Shown: positions 35,086-46,841, counted from the first letter of the stretch. The stretch is 64,000 nucleotides of DNA from Siphonodentalium dalli (GCA_032622095.1 CP136065.1:65215031-65279030), one strand, 5' to 3'. Notes: generated by a model not told the origin, from the letters alone. Translations and numbers: made by a program.

Positions 35086-35152
35086 ATGGGTCATTGGAAA
35101 GTTCCCCTCAAAAGTAATTAAAGAACTGGTATGATTCCCGCGAATTGATGTC
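35086..35152. repeat. Left copy of ~70-bp direct repeat flanking a MITE
   Basis: TTGGAAAGTTCCCCTCAAAA and AAAGAACTGGTATGATTCC, repeated at 35566-35630 on the other side of the family A element. Confidence 0.85.
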
Positions 35153-35159
35153 CAAGGTC

Positions 35160-35546
35160 CAAGTCTGCAAATAGTGTGTCTGTCATTTGCAGAATGAGGT
35201 CCCCAGAGGGTGAATTGAGTGACGCTATCCCACACAGCTGCTATGGGAGACATTCGATCAGATTGAAGTTCGCCAGTAGAATTTAGTATGTATGTTCACC
35301 CATTGGTCACCTCGATTATGCATTTTATCTTCTGCAAATTTGAGGATATAGAAACTTCCCAGAAGTGAAAAAGCAACTAAACACAACATTAATTTGAGAC
35401 TATAGATACTTCCCAGAAGATGAGACCTAAGTAGAATGAGGTCCCAAGAGGGTGAATTTGGTGATGCTAGCCTGCTGATAGCATCACTAAATTCACCCTC
35501 TCGTGACCTCATTCTGCAATTGACAGACACACTATTTCAAGGCTTA
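35160..35546. mobile_element. Family A MITE, CAAGTCTGCAAATAG subfamily
   Basis: Ends CAAGTCTGCAAATAG and ACTATTTCAAGGCTTA. Right hairpin at 35436-35515; the left hairpin keeps one arm. Bounded by ~70-bp direct repeats, with no clear 8-bp duplication. Confidence 0.8.
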
Positions 35547-35557
35547 TACAAAGAGAG

Positions 35558-35630
35558 TTGATTGCTCTTTGGAAAGTTCCCCTCAAAAGAAATCAAAGAA
35601 CTGGTATGATTCCACCGATTTGTTGATGAA
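35558..35630. repeat. Right copy of ~70-bp direct repeat
   Basis: Pairs with 35086-35152. Confidence 0.85.
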
Positions 35631-35767
35631 TCAAGGAAGCAAATAAAACAGGATCTAATCAAGGTTGTGTAAGTTCCAACTGGTTACAAATCAGCATGAA
35701 ACAAGTGCACACACACAGTGTATCACCACAAAGGTGACTTTTCACTGAGGTTTATGTGGCTTAATAC

Positions 35768-35862
35768 AAAAATTGTCTAATTAATCTGGCTGGTGATGAA
35801 TTATCTGAGCCTCAGATAATTAATCAATTTAGCCAGATTAATTAGACAATTTCTGAATTAAG
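35768..35862. repeat. Hairpin of ~90 bp
   Basis: AATTGTCTAATTAATCTGGC pairs with GCCAGATTAATTAGACAATT. The inner arms TTATCTGAG and CTCAGATAA meet at the centre. TGTGGCTTAATAC and GGTGGCTTAAC sit outside the arms. Confidence 0.75.
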
Positions 35863-35875
35863 ATTCTGAGGTGGC

Positions 35876-36112
35876 TTAACCCTTCCATGACTGGAGATTC
35901 CTGAAATTTTGCGAAAACCCTGTGCCAATGCATTCTCTAATATATATGCGAGTCTCCCATAGGAATCCTTGAATATATAAGAGAATGCATTGGTCTAACA
36001 ATATTTACCTTGACCTTGTATGCCAGCACATTCTCTTATATATGCGAGGCTCCCTATGCCCGCTATGGAAGACTTGCATATATAAGAGAATCCATTGGCA
36101 CACGGTCTTTAA
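35876..36112. mobile_element. Family B TTAA MITE, CCATGACTGG subtype
   Basis: TTAACCCTTCCATGACTGG at left, two GCATTCTC hairpins, and a right side ending GGTCTTTAA, so it shares its TTAA (36109-36112) with the next element. Confidence 0.75.
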
Positions 36113-36551
36113 CCCTTTACCCAACAGAAGGGCCCTGTGCCAATGCATTCTCTTATATATGCGAGTCGACCATAGGTCGCCTCGCATATATAAGAGAATG
36201 CATTGGCTTAACACATTAAAAATTATAAAATTGTTAAAGAATGTAAGAAAAAATGGTAAAAAGTGTTAAAAAAAGATTATCCCTTTACCCAACAGAATAG
36301 CCCTGTGCCAATGCATTCTCTTTTTTTAGGCCAATGCATTCTCTTATATATGCGAGGCGACCTATGGTCGACTCGCATATATAAGAGAATGCATTGGCAC
36401 AGGGCATAACTATAACCATCACAATTTGGTCAATGAGCCGGTTCCAATGATATCCATATTTGTATGGTTTTATTGAGACAGACCGAAGATATTTTAGGCT
36501 GTTGAAGCTTTATTTGGCCGGTTTTGGCCGGTTTGTTGGGTAAAGGGTTAA
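36109..36551. mobile_element. Family B two-hairpin MITE with internal partial duplication
   Basis: TTAA-flanked, CCCTTTACCCAACA ends. Extra internal copy of the left end at 36278-36327 (ATCCCTTTACCCAACAGAAT then ATGCATTCTC). Confidence 0.88.
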
Positions 36552-36662
36552 TGCATGTATAGAGCTCCAAAGTTCAGATGGACTGAAGGATGGATGGACG
36601 GAACTTTCTATATACATGTAATATCCCACGGGATAACAACAAGAATACCACAGTATTCCCCC

Positions 36663-36787
36663 CAAGCAGAATAAGGTCCCCAGACGGTGAATTCGGTGAT
36701 GCTAGGCCACTGTGCGGGTATCATCACTAAATTCACCCTCTGGGGACCTCATTCTGTAAATGGCCAGCACCATATTTTGAGGCCTGA
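36663..36787. mobile_element. Family A fragment, GAGGCCTG subfamily
   Basis: AAGCAGAATAAGGTCCCC, one hairpin, then CACCATATTTTGAGGCCTG. Confidence 0.7.
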
Positions 36788-36796
36788 TTCATTGTT

Positions 36797-37145
36797 CAAG
36801 CCTGAGTTTAGTGTGCCTGTCATTTGCAGAATGAGGTCCCCAGTGGGTGAATTTAGTGATGCTATCCCGCGTAGTGGGCTAGCCGTACCAAATTCACCCT
36901 CTGGGAACATCATTCTGCATGGTCTCATCTGCTATGGAGAAATAGACCCAGATTGAAGTTCCCAAATGGTGAATATTGTGATATGCACCCATTTGGGAAG
37001 CTTAATTATGCAAATGAATAATAAAAAAGATATACATGTAGAATCTAAGTTTCTATTGAAATTTGATAATAAAGAGGTCCCCAGAGGGTGAATTTAGTGA
37101 TGCTAGCCCGCTATGCAAATGACAGACATGCTACAATCAGGCTTG
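36797..37145. mobile_element. Family A MITE adjacent to the previous copy
   Basis: CAAGCCTGAGTTTAGTG to CTACAATCAGGCTTG. Left hairpin complete, right hairpin reduced to a single arm (37077-37120). Confidence 0.75.
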
Positions 37146-37375
37146 ATCCATTCCCACGCAGTTTCAATCCATTAAAAGGTCCCATGATGTAAGCCTGTAC
37201 ATATAGTGATGATTTGACTGTTCATGCAGGTATTAATTTCCATGAATAGGTTGTAGGGTTTAAGAATAAAATATTATTGAGTTTCAAATTCCTTTGAACA
37301 GCAATGCATTTGGCTCATGAAACGCTAATGGTTTGTAGTATAGTGCTTTGTGTAATAGAATAAAGGTGCACATTC

Positions 37376-37910
37376 CTTGAAATAGTGTGTCTGTCATTTG
37401 TCATGAGGTCCACAGAGGATGAATTTAGTGATGCTACCCTGCAAGGGGGCTAGCATCACCAAATTCACCCTCTGGGGACCGCATTCTGCTTGGGCCTCAT
37501 GTTCTGGGAAGTATATATATAGTCTCAAATTAACATCGTTTTTAGTTACTTTTTCCCGTTTGTTCAGTTTCTATATCCCCTAATTTGCCGAAAATAAAAT
37601 GCATCATGGTGACTAATGAGTAATGGGTCACAAACTTCAACTGGGGAACTTCAATCTGATCCTACAGTAATGCCCTAAATAATCAACTGCTTTACCACAG
37701 CAGAATTATGGGTAATTTTTCAGGATTTAGTCGGAAATATGGCTTGTTGCCATTCATCGGAAAGCTCTCACTGAGCAGTTGAGACCTAAGCAGAATGAGG
37801 TTCCCAAAGGGTGAATTTGTTGATGCTAGCCCACCGTGCAGGATAGCAGCACTAAATTCACCCTCTGGGGACCTCATTCTGCAAATGACAGACACACTAT
37901 TTCAAGGCTT
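37376..37910. mobile_element. Family A MITE with a family C arm inserted
   Basis: CTTGAAATAGTGTGTCTG to CACACTATTTCAAGGCTT, with the central segment interrupted at 37663-37774 by one arm of family C. Confidence 0.75.
37663..37774. mobile_element. Family C single arm inside family A
   Basis: TACAGTAATGCCCTAAAT to GGAAAGCTCTCACTGAG; ends at the family C centre. Confidence 0.8.
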
Positions 37911-38004
37911 AAAGGTGCATGTATACACAAATAACCCATTCATGGATACACAAACAAGAAGATTGCAATAATAGTTACTGGTATAATGTGCAGTTCAACC
38001 CTTT

Positions 38005-38114
38005 CTACAGTAATGCCCTAATTAATCGACTCCTTAACCACAGCAGAATTATGGGTAACTTTTCAGGATTTAGTTGGAAATACGGCTTGTTTCCATTCAT
38101 CAGAAAGCTCTCAT
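38005..38114. mobile_element. Family C single arm
   Basis: TACAGTAATGCCCTAATT to CAGAAAGCTCTCATG, again only one arm. Confidence 0.8.
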
Positions 38115-38149
38115 GCATAATAACCATACTTTATATATTATCTGGTCTA

Positions 38150-38321
38150 TGCCCTCCCTCCCCAACATACCCAGGGGCTGAGCGCATGCATACTAACCCA
38201 TACTTTTTATATTAACAGGTCAATGGTAGGTATTACATCAGTGAGGATCCTAATTAGGCCTACTCCCCCCCCCCCCCCCCCCCCCACGCTCACACAACCC
38301 TACCCCCATACTTTGTATATT
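38150..38321 (+). repeat. Minisatellite with TATATTAACAGGTCAATGG units, left part
   Basis: Units of CTTTTTATATTAACAGG, TTACATCAGTGAGGATCC, then a run of about 19 C (38267-38285). The array continues at 39932-40165 and is split by the TTAA element between. Confidence 0.75.
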
Positions 38322-39931
38322 AACTCTTTCAACCCAGCAGCCCGCTAAAGCGGGCACAACGTAATTTACGTTCATCCCGGCAGCCCGCTTTAGCGGGCAG
38401 AGCGCAATTGTCGGGAATAATACAATATTTCCAGAGATTTACAAATGATTTTATTGGTTAGTGACTTGTATATCCTTTGGGTGATATTCGGTATCAATAC
38501 TAATTTATTGGAGCGCACGAATACCTAGCATGTACGCCATTAACCCTTTACCCAACAAACCGGCCAAAACCGGCCAAATAAAGCTTCAACAGCCTAAAAT
38601 ATCTTCGGTCTGTCTCAATAGAACCATACAAATATGGATATCATTGGAACCGGCTCCTTGATCACATTGTGATAGTTACAGTTATGCCCTGTGCCAATGC
38701 ATTCTCTTATATATGCGAGTCGACCATAGGTCGCCTCGCATATATAAGAGAATGCATTGGCCTAAATAAAATCTTTTTTTAACACTTTTTACCATTTTTT
38801 CTTACATTTTTTAACAATTTTATAATTTTTAATGTGTTAAGCCAATGCATTCTCTTATATATGCGAGGCGACCTATGGTCGACTCGCATATATAAGAGAA
38901 TGCATTGGCACAGGGCCGTTCTGTTGGGTAAAGGGTTAAGAGAATTTCTGGGCCCAAATATAGACAGCACCTGTATGACATCACGAATTACTATTTTGGG
39001 GGTTTCCTAAAAATCGATGACGATATACTGCCGACAGGTGTGGTGTTTTGAGTCACATTTGATTTTGGTTTATTGTTTATCACAAAAACATACCGATAAG
39101 ATTATTGTCATAACGTTTATGAAATAAAGAAGATAAAGTTCGACCTTTCCAACAATGTTTTATTTATGGTATCCGTCTAATGTCTCCTATTTTCGACGCA
39201 ATGTTACGGAAATCACCGTGCCGCACAACGGCGCGTCTTTAATAATAGATGCATGTACATATTATAAACATGACATCGACATTCATAATCATTTTGGGAA
39301 TCCGATCAGGACATTGGCAGTTGTTTTATTTGGAATGTTACTCATAATTCCTCAACTTACTGACAAGTAAATCTCTGCGAGTCTAAACTTGCTAAATGTG
39401 GGAGTACATTGTATATGTCTGTTTCGGTCAAATGGCATCTCTTAGGCGTACTAGCTAGGATAGTGCTGGTCTGCTCTTGTCTTCGGTAAAGCAATTATGT
39501 TCAATGAACCGATTGGTAAAACATTTGAAACCATGCAGGGTGTCATCACAACCACGTTTATACACCACACTTGCAAAGAATGACACATACATGTACAGTG
39601 TATGTATTTGTGGAAAACATTGATATGCGAAGTGGATATCCCAGATACAGGTGATACGTGCCACTATAGCATATATTGGGGTTCAATGTCCCTTCTTGGT
39701 TCTCATCTGCACACACCTGATATATCATTTAGATGTGAAACCACAACTGGTATATAACATAAATTGAATGTCACTTGTTAACGATCATAAAACACACAAT
39801 TTGCCATACCCGACATCACTCTAAAGGTAGTGTTGCAGCAAAACATCAGGGACACATAATTTTACTAAGGCAAGCTGATATCCAGGGTTCTGGGACATCT
39901 GTATCTGTATATTCAGGGATGAAAGAGTTAA
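38322..39931. mobile_element. ~1.6-kb piggyBac-like element (TTAA, CTCTTTCA ends)
   Basis: TTAACTCTTTCAACCC at left, GGGATGAAAGAGTTAA at right, inserted into the TATATTAACAGG minisatellite. The left subterminus has two inverted copies of CAGCCCGCTTTAGCGGGC. It contains a nested family B MITE (38540-38939). A 71-codon frame at 39155-39370 is not recognised as a piggyBac transposase part. Probably a deletion derivative. Confidence 0.7.
38540..38939. mobile_element. Family B MITE nested in a TTAA element
   Basis: 400 bp, TTAA-flanked, in the same orientation as 23240-23619 and almost identical to it. Two hairpins. Confidence 0.92.
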
Positions 39932-40168
39932 CAGGTCTATGGTAGGTAATACATCAGTGAGGATGCCCTCCCTCCCCAACATACCCCTGAGTGCATGCAT
40001 AATAACCATACTTTTTATATTAACATGTCAATGGTAGATATTACATCAGTGAGGATCCTAATTAGGCCTACCCCCCCCCCCCACATACACACCACAACCC
40101 CCTTGAATGCATGCATACTTTGTATATTAACAGTCTATGGTAGGCATTACATCAGTGAGGGTGCCAGT
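39932..40168 (+). repeat. Minisatellite, right part
   Basis: Three units with GGTAGGTAATACATCAGTGA or close variants, poly(C) at about 40070-40083, ending before GAGGGTGCCAGTTATATG. Confidence 0.75.
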
Positions 40169-40510
40169 TATATGTGAATGATAATTAGCGATTAGTGACC
40201 CAAAATTAGGAAGATGGGTTGTTTATGTACCACAAGTTATTGCAGCAAACCAGCTGTAAATGCCATCAGTTAATAGCCAAGGGTAGGATAACAGTCCAAG
40301 TGTTAGTGAAATACCCAGCCACATTCTTATGATTTCCCTGATAGAAAACAGTTCTTTATTTCTTAGGCCATGGTAAAGCAAGGGTAGTGCATAAAAAAAA
40401 TGGCTCTGGTCGAGTTTTTATGCCCATAAGAGTGAATCTGCCTGGCCGGGCTTGATTTTCTGTGTGCAGCTGTCACACTTTCAATAAACTCACAAATTAT
40501 CAGAATCCAT
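40169..40510. other. No recognisable feature
   Basis: Nothing supported. Confidence 0.35.
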
Positions 40511-40514
40511 CAAT

Positions 40515-40930
40515 AAACAGGGGGAAGTCGGTAGCGTACTGGTCTCTCGTGCTAGCAGACCGGGGTTCACAACCTGGTCAGGGTATTCTGACAAAAATCA
40601 GAACTCGGTCAGATACCAAGTTTGTCAGGCTGAAAAGTCTCATTCGAGATCACTGAATAAAGATCCGAATGCAAAATGCCGACTTCCCCCCATTACAACA
40701 CTTGTCCAGGTATGTTGTCGTGGGTGCAGTGCGCTGTCCGATCGGGCGCGGACATTAATGGCTGACCCGTGTACACGCCTCGGTGTGTGCACGTTAAAGA
40801 ACGCTACTGGAGTCACCACAGGGTTATAAAGTCACTCGGCCGTGGTAGCACCTGGACCAGTGCGTCTACAACCAGAATTGGTTCCTGCACTGTAATATCT
40901 ACAGATACAGATACAGATACAGCTATGTTA
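40515..40930 (+). mobile_element. tRNA-derived SINE with (ACAGAT)n tail
   Basis: A-box-like GTAGCGTACTGG (40531) and B-box-like GGTTCACAACC (40563) form a Pol III promoter. A long body includes GTGTGCACGTTAAAGAACGC, a block widespread in invertebrate SINEs. The tail is ACAGATACAGATACAGATAC at 40902-40923. Confidence 0.65.
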
Positions 40931-40989
40931 TATAGCTTTGGGGCGGCCTGCCCAAACACTGCCCATCAACAGTCTCTCGTCAAAACATA

Positions 40990-41640
40990 AGTCGAGTCAT
41001 GGTTTTTATAACAAAATTTTTTATTAAAAATATGGTTTGTTTGCAGTCACACATTCTTCTGGCCACAAAAGGCACCTACCAAAATTATATTTTGGCCTTC
41101 TGAAGAAATATATCTTTTTTTGGATCCATTGCCTGATCTATGTGGTCAGTCCGGCAACTTGGCTAGTACAATTCCAAGGACAAATTTCTCCTAAATTCTA
41201 CCAAGATACTCATTCCTGTGTGTGTGTGTGGAACTGGTTGGACCCAACACACAAAATTGCAGCTAGCAGATTTTAAATCTTCCATAATTATAAATGTGCA
41301 ATCACACTATAGTACCTTGGTACATTGTGACAATGCGGAATGCTGAGATTGTAGAAAGTAATTGGAACAATAACTTAAGTAATCATGTATTGTGTATTAT
41401 TGCACTCAAGAGAGATGTCCCCGTCATGTACCATAACCATGGAATACTCACCATTTAAGGGCACAAATCCATGGACACATAATTTTATTGACATATATTT
41501 AAACATATCTGCCCGAACAAAATAGATGAATATAACACAACCCCAAAAGTGTAACAAATCTGCTCAACCATAGCTGACCTTCATGCAACATCTCGATTGT
41601 CACACAACAATATGATCTACATGTACTTGTTCCCTATTGT
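40990..41640. other. No gene recognised
   Basis: Nothing supported; frames at 41037-41276 and 41375-41557 are unrecognised. Confidence 0.3.
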
Positions 41641-41735
41641 GTATAAGGGGCGGCAAATTTTCAGGATAGATTATTATGTTTTTGTATTATGTATTATAAT
41701 TTGTGCAAATAAACAATCCAATCCAATCCAATCTA
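41640..41735 (+). mobile_element. Probable non-LTR retroelement 3' tail
   Basis: AATTTGTGCAAATAAACAAT (containing AATAAA) followed by four AATCC pentamers. Short pentamer tails are typical of CR1/L2-like LINE or SINE 3' ends. Confidence 0.4.
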
Positions 41736-41795
41736 CCTACTAGTATATGCATGTATTGACAGCAGACAGCAGACAGCTACACAAATACTAGTAAG

Positions 41796-42021
41796 TACAG
41801 TAATGCCCTAAATAATCGACTCCTTAAAGACAGAAGAATTATGGGTAATTTTTCAGGATTTAGTCGGAAATATGGCTTGTTGCCATTCATCGGAAAGCTC
41901 TCACTGAGTCTGAGAGCTTTCCGATGAATGGCAACAAGCCATATTTCCGACTAAATCCTGAAAAATTACCCCACATAATTCTACTGTTGTTAAGGAGTCG
42001 ATTATTTAGGGCATTACTGTA
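41796..42021. mobile_element. Family C palindromic MITE, complete
   Basis: TA-flanked, arms of about 105 bp meeting at CACTGAGTCTGAGAG. CAGTAATGCCCTAAATAATC and complement at the ends. Confidence 0.93.
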
Positions 42022-42176
42022 AGTATAAGCTTGTATGAATTTTCATTTCCGTAAAAACAGTATGAGAGAAAAAGTAACAAATTAAAACATCATAATTTAT
42101 TTGTTACCCTGATAAAGTCCACCTAAAATCTACAGTTAGGTCTGCATTTATCGCCTTCCATTTTCCTACCTAAATG

Positions 42177-42640
42177 TACAGCTATGCTCTAATTAATCTA
42201 CCCTCCTTAAGGACATTGACCACCGATATTACTCTGTTACTCGACCGCTTTGATGTGATCAGCGTTATCACCACCACAGAGAGTGTATATTTCTGGAATG
42301 GTGTGATGCTGCATTGATGATGCAATTGTGAATGCCAGTCAGTAACGTCAAATGTTGATTACACCCTAAAAAATTTAATAATAGAAATATTGTTTTGTGT
42401 ATAGATAATGCAATGCATGGCGATCCCGAAAAACTGGACTGGGTGTATTAAAGGCGGCCATGTGAAAAATTAATGCAGAGTATGGCAGTCGCAAAAAATT
42501 ATTAGTAGTACCGCAGTAATATTTAATGCCTGCATATGCTGCATGTCAACCACTTGACCGTGGTTGAATGGCGGTACAACCGCGGTCATTAACGCCCTGC
42601 ATTCTTGTTAAAGGGGTTGATTAATTAGAGCATAGCTTTA
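42177..42640. mobile_element. Tc1/mariner-like MITE related to family C ends
   Basis: Ends TACAGCTATGCTCTAATTAA and TTAATTAGAGCATAGCTTTA. The interior is unlike family C and includes ACCGTGGTTGAATGGCGGT with ACAACCGCGGTC as an imperfect inverted pair. Confidence 0.7.
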
Positions 42641-43030
42641 CCCACCCACATAGAACATGTAGGTAGAATGACAACATATAAACAGGGATATTTTTAGTAG
42701 GGGCCATAGAACTCAAAATAAGTAGCATTCTCAGAAGAAAGAAGTTTTTCTCTAGTAAAAGTGTATACTATTCATTATGGGAAAATATCAGGGTCAACTG
42801 TGCGCATAATGAAGTGATTACATTATTCCATAGATACCAGTACAATGAGACTGAAGGTAAGAGAGATCTACAGCATAATCAACAATAGATACCATGAGAC
42901 TGAAGGCAAGACAGATTTAACTGGCCTAATCTATCTTGACTAAGATACAAGAGATGGGGCCACATTATGTGTAGACAGACACATAATGAAATATTGGTTA
43001 CTAGATCATGGCCACCAGCATGGAACTACA
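42641..43030. other. Short internal duplication only
   Basis: ATAGATACCAGTACAATGAG / ATAGATACCATGAGACTGAA recur about 55 bp apart (42830 and 42885). Otherwise nothing. Confidence 0.4.
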
Positions 43031-43034
43031 CTAG

Positions 43035-43182
43035 TACAGTAATGTCCTAAATAATCGACTCCTTAACCACAGCAGAATTATGGGTAACTTTTCAGGATTT
43101 AGCCATATTTCCGACTAAATCATGCAAAGTTACCCATAATTCTGCTGTGGTTAAGGAGTCAATTATTTTGGGTATTACTGTA
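43035..43182. mobile_element. Family C MITE with shortened centre
   Basis: Both ends present, but the central CATTCATCGGAAAGCTCTCA parts of both arms are missing. Confidence 0.85.
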
Positions 43183-43439
43183 GTTATCAGCCTCTATTCT
43201 GTCACTTACTTCAGATAATTCTTGAGATGGCTACCAGTATTTTAACCCTTTCTCCCATTCAGTTATAAAAGAACAGAATCAAGCAGACAACAGACAGGCG
43301 AACATGATGCCGAATGATTTAGTCATGCAAAAAGTAAAAGTCCTATTAAACAACAAGGGCAATGCCAACCGTGGGTCAATATTGGCTATATTTAGAGAGA
43401 AAATGAAGTAATCATGGGGCATTTCTCTCAGTTTAACCC

Positions 43440-44075
43440 TGAGTTATAACTCTGTCAAAGGGCCATAACTCGGACAAAACAAACCTTTCCCCAACCTGTG
43501 CTATTATCATGCCAAAGGACAACAAAATCCAATAATAAAGACATCCACAGAATAATGTTCATTATGGATGCGTTGATGCGTTTTACACTAAATCCAGCAA
43601 AGGGCCATACAGTAACTCTGGAAAAAAGTGCAGACAAAACCCGCACTATGTGGAGATCCTTTCCACAATGGTGGCCTCCCAAAGGATATTCTAATTGGAA
43701 TATTGATAGTTGAGCTGAGTTGTGAAATGTTTGTAATGGACGTACCAATGGAAGGATAGCAAAATGGCCAGACAGCTAGATGGATGGACAGAGGTATCCA
43801 CTATATACCCCCGAATCCTCCTTTGGAGGGTCGGGAGCATAATAAGGGCCGTAACTCTGAAAAAAAATCATTGAAAAAAACCCGCTGTTTGTAATACTCT
43901 TTCCCCACATGTTGGTTCATCAACATACTGAAGATCATTAAAATCTGACTGACCGTGACCATGATATAGAGCTTCAAAGTTGTTATGAATGGACAGACGG
44001 CAAGACTCACAGACAGACGGAGCCCATTTCTAAATCCCCAGCCAAACATTGCTTGCGGGGAGGTATGGGATAATA
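43440..44075 (+). repeat. Helentron-like core repeats with 3' hairpin ends
   Basis: GGGCCATAACTCGG (43460), GGGCCATACAGTAACTCTGG (43602) and GGGCCGTAACTCTG (43847), each followed by an AAACCCGC-type block. The middle one ends with ACAGAGGTATCCACTATA and a hairpin around CCTCCTTTGGAGGG (43815-43830). Frames on both strands here are repeat by-products. Confidence 0.65.
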
Positions 44076-44590
44076 ACCTTCCGATCAACAAGGAAGGCAG
44101 TGGTGTACATTCCTTAGCAGCCATTAATTTCCGCAAATAAAATGCAAATCAGTCTGGATTAGAGAGAATGGTTGGAAAGCATATCTCAAGAGACATCCAC
44201 AAGCTAAGAACTGTTATCGCATAAGATGGCATGGCCAGGAACACTCTCAAGGGGTCGACTCGAGACTAGCGGAGGCCATGAGAAATGTTATCATATAAGA
44301 TGGTATGGTCCAGCAGGACTCTAGAGGGTCACCTGATCGCTGCGTCTGCTGTCGAACACTTGTCAGATGGAGGCAGCATTTGACATGCAATTAATTTACA
44401 GCCCAAATGAGACTTATCTCCAGGGAAATCTCACATTCATACCAGATATCACATACAATTTGCAGCAGACAAACAGTTTTAAGCTTTCAAATAAACCTTC
44501 TTCTAGGGACTAAAACATTTTTTGGTAACATACTAGTACATGCTGTCATGCTCCTGAAAATTCAGGTATGGATTTTTTTTGTTCTGAAAT
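44076..44590. other. No gene recognised
   Basis: Small duplication GCATAAGATGGCATGG / ATATAAGATGGTATGG at 44218 and 44293. CATGCTCCTGAAAAT at 44545 recurs at 45188. Confidence 0.4.
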
Positions 44591-44599
44591 ATTTTGAAG

Positions 44600-44746
44600 T
44601 ACAGTATTGTCCTAAATGTAATCGACTCCTTAACCACTGCAGAATTATGGGTAACTTTTCAGGATTTAGTCGGAAATATGGCTTGTATCCATTCATCGGA
44701 AAATTCTGCTGTGATTAAGGAGTCGATTATTTAGAGCATTGCTGTA
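44600..44746. mobile_element. Family C MITE with internal deletion
   Basis: TACAGTATTGTCCTAAATG to GAGCATTGCTGTA, one long and one short arm. Confidence 0.82.
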
Positions 44747-44751
44747 CATGC

Positions 44752-45178
44752 CAAGTCTGAGTTTAGTGTGCCTGTCATTTGCAGAATGAGGTCCCCAGAG
44801 GGTGAAAATTTAGTGAAGCTATCCCACATAGCGGGATAGCATCACCAAATTCACCATCTGGGGACTTCATTCTGCTTAGGCCTCATCTGCTATGGGAGAC
44901 ATAGACTCAGATTGAAGTTCCCAAATGATGAATATTATGATGTACACCCATTGGGAACCTTGATTATGCAATGTGTTGTCTGCCAATTTTGAAATATAGA
45001 GAAACTAAACTAAAAAATAAAATCGATGAGAAGAAGTTTCTATAGAAATTTGAAATTAAAGAAACTTTCCAGAGAAGATGAGGCCTAAGCAGAATGAGGT
45101 CCCCAGAGGGTGATTTAGTGATGCTAGCCCTCTGGGGACCTCATTCTGCAAATGATAGGCACACTAAACTCAGGATTG
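44752..45178. mobile_element. Family A hAT-type MITE with exact target duplication
   Basis: CAAGTCTGAGTTTAGTG to CACTAAACTCAGGATTG. The 8-bp duplication GTACATGC is exact (44744-44751 and 45179-45186). Its left target copy starts three bases inside the end of the neighbouring family C element, so A inserted after C. Confidence 0.93.
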
Positions 45179-45304
45179 GTACATGCCATCATGCTCCTGA
45201 AAATATAGGCAGGTATGGATTTGGGACGACACAGAAATCCATCCAAAATGGGTATTTTTCACTTTTACATGGAAATTTATTGTTGGAAAATTTCCAAACT
45301 GACA

Positions 45305-45477
45305 AACAAAGATCATGTGCCAGTGCATTCTCTTATATATGAGTGTCCCATAGGAGACCCTACAAGGTCAAGGTTGATATTGTTAGGCCAATGTATGGGA
45401 GCCTTGCATATATAAGAGAATGCATTGGCACAGGGTTTTCAACAAATTTCAGGAAGCTCCAGTAATGGAAGGGTTAA
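45305..45477. mobile_element. Family B TTAA MITE, left end lost
   Basis: Hairpin arms GTGCATTCTCTTATATATG and TATATAAGAGAATGCATTGG; right end GGAAGGGTTAA. Confidence 0.7.
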
Positions 45478-45689
45478 CCCTGTATCAATTGGTAGGGTTA
45501 ACCTTTCTATACTAAAGCATCATTGCTTGGCTGGGACAGGCTGACAAATCCGATTATGAAGAAAACTATCCAGTGTATCCACGAACATACACACATTAGG
45601 AATAATGGATGAGTAATAGATCATAGTTCAAAGAATTAGTGATTTTTTCCCCCGATATTTCTGTTAGTCCGTCTGGTGTTTTACTAATC

Positions 45690-45960
45690 AACAAGATGCA
45701 TATTGAGTCTATAACGTGAAAAGCATCCATAACGTCAATCTCTTCTGATCACCTTGTCAATCTGAACCCACAAATGTAACGAAGGAATTGTTATGCACGT
45801 TTCTGATTGCTAATTATTTAACCATAATCCTAATTAAATGCTAATAAGACTGCTGGCATCCATAGTCCCCAAAAAACAGTTTTCATAATGCTGTGTATAT
45901 TGAAGAATAACTCGTTGACACACCCGATGATCAGGTATCACATAGCCAAAATAGGCAGGT
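45690..45960. repeat. Left copy of a ~270-bp dispersed duplication
   Basis: CATATTGAGTCTATAACGTG ... CTAATTAAATGCTAATAAGA ... ACACACCCGATGAT, found again at 48797-49090. Confidence 0.8.
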
Positions 45961-46535
45961 TTGATTGTGCAAGCCAAAAATAGACTTTTTTCAAATGAAA
46001 TTATGTTCTAACTCGCTTGCAGCTCGAACGAACATAAAGTATAAAATTTATGGAATAACTACAACGAATGCATGATGTTAAATGTAAACTTTAATGGACA
46101 AACATAAAGTGTAGCGATAAATATCGTTTGCAGACGATCAGTCATATAATAAATAAGACATGAAATGATGAATATTATAGTGTTACAATTGTTATAAGCA
46201 TCTCCCAATCATGGGGTGGGTGGGGAGATACACCATGGAACTTCGAAAGTAGAGTGAAGCTTGACCACCGTGTCAAGCGATTTAGACCAATGCAAAATCA
46301 GTCGTGTGAATAAGCTGACACGAGCTTATCATTACGATTGCCATGAACATCGTTCAGACGGCGCAGTATTGACCCAGTTTGAATGACAAAAACAAACTGG
46401 ACAACTTCGTTAACTGCATGGTTACCGGCCGTGCACTATGCACACGTTGGCGAACATCAATAAATATATATAATTTTGCCAAATTTCTTATAAGTTGATA
46501 AATGATATCGGAAAATCAGAACAAAATACCCTTTC
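45961..46535. other. No recognisable feature
   Basis: Nothing supported. Confidence 0.35.
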
Positions 46536-46821
46536 TTAACCCTTTCATGATGGGAGCTGCATTGGTGAAGCAGTAAAGATCCTGTGCCAGTACATTCTCT
46601 TACTAGTACATGTATATTCATGTATGCTAGTCTCCCATAGGGAGCTATGCATATATATAAGAGAATGCACTGTCTTACAAGGTCAAGGTAAATATTGTAG
46701 GCCAATGTATTCTCTTATATAGGCAAGGCTCCCTTTGTTAATGGGAGACTCACATATAAGAGAATGCATTGGCACAGGGTTTTCGCAAAATTTCAGGAAG
46801 CTCCCGTCATGGAAGGGCTAA
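46536..46821. mobile_element. Family B TTAA MITE, CATGATGGGAG subtype
   Basis: TTAACCCTTTCATGATGGGA at left, CCGTCATGGAAGGGCTAA at right (terminal T mutated), two hairpins. Confidence 0.8.
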
Positions 46822-46841
46822 TAAATACTAACTTGCAGGCC

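Noticed and set aside
40769-40990. Short plus-strand frame with TDTDTDT
   Set aside because: It is the SINE body and its (ACAGAT)n tail.
43455-44136. Overlapping 70-111-codon frames
   Set aside because: They lie in Helentron-like core repeats with GGGCCATAACTC motifs.
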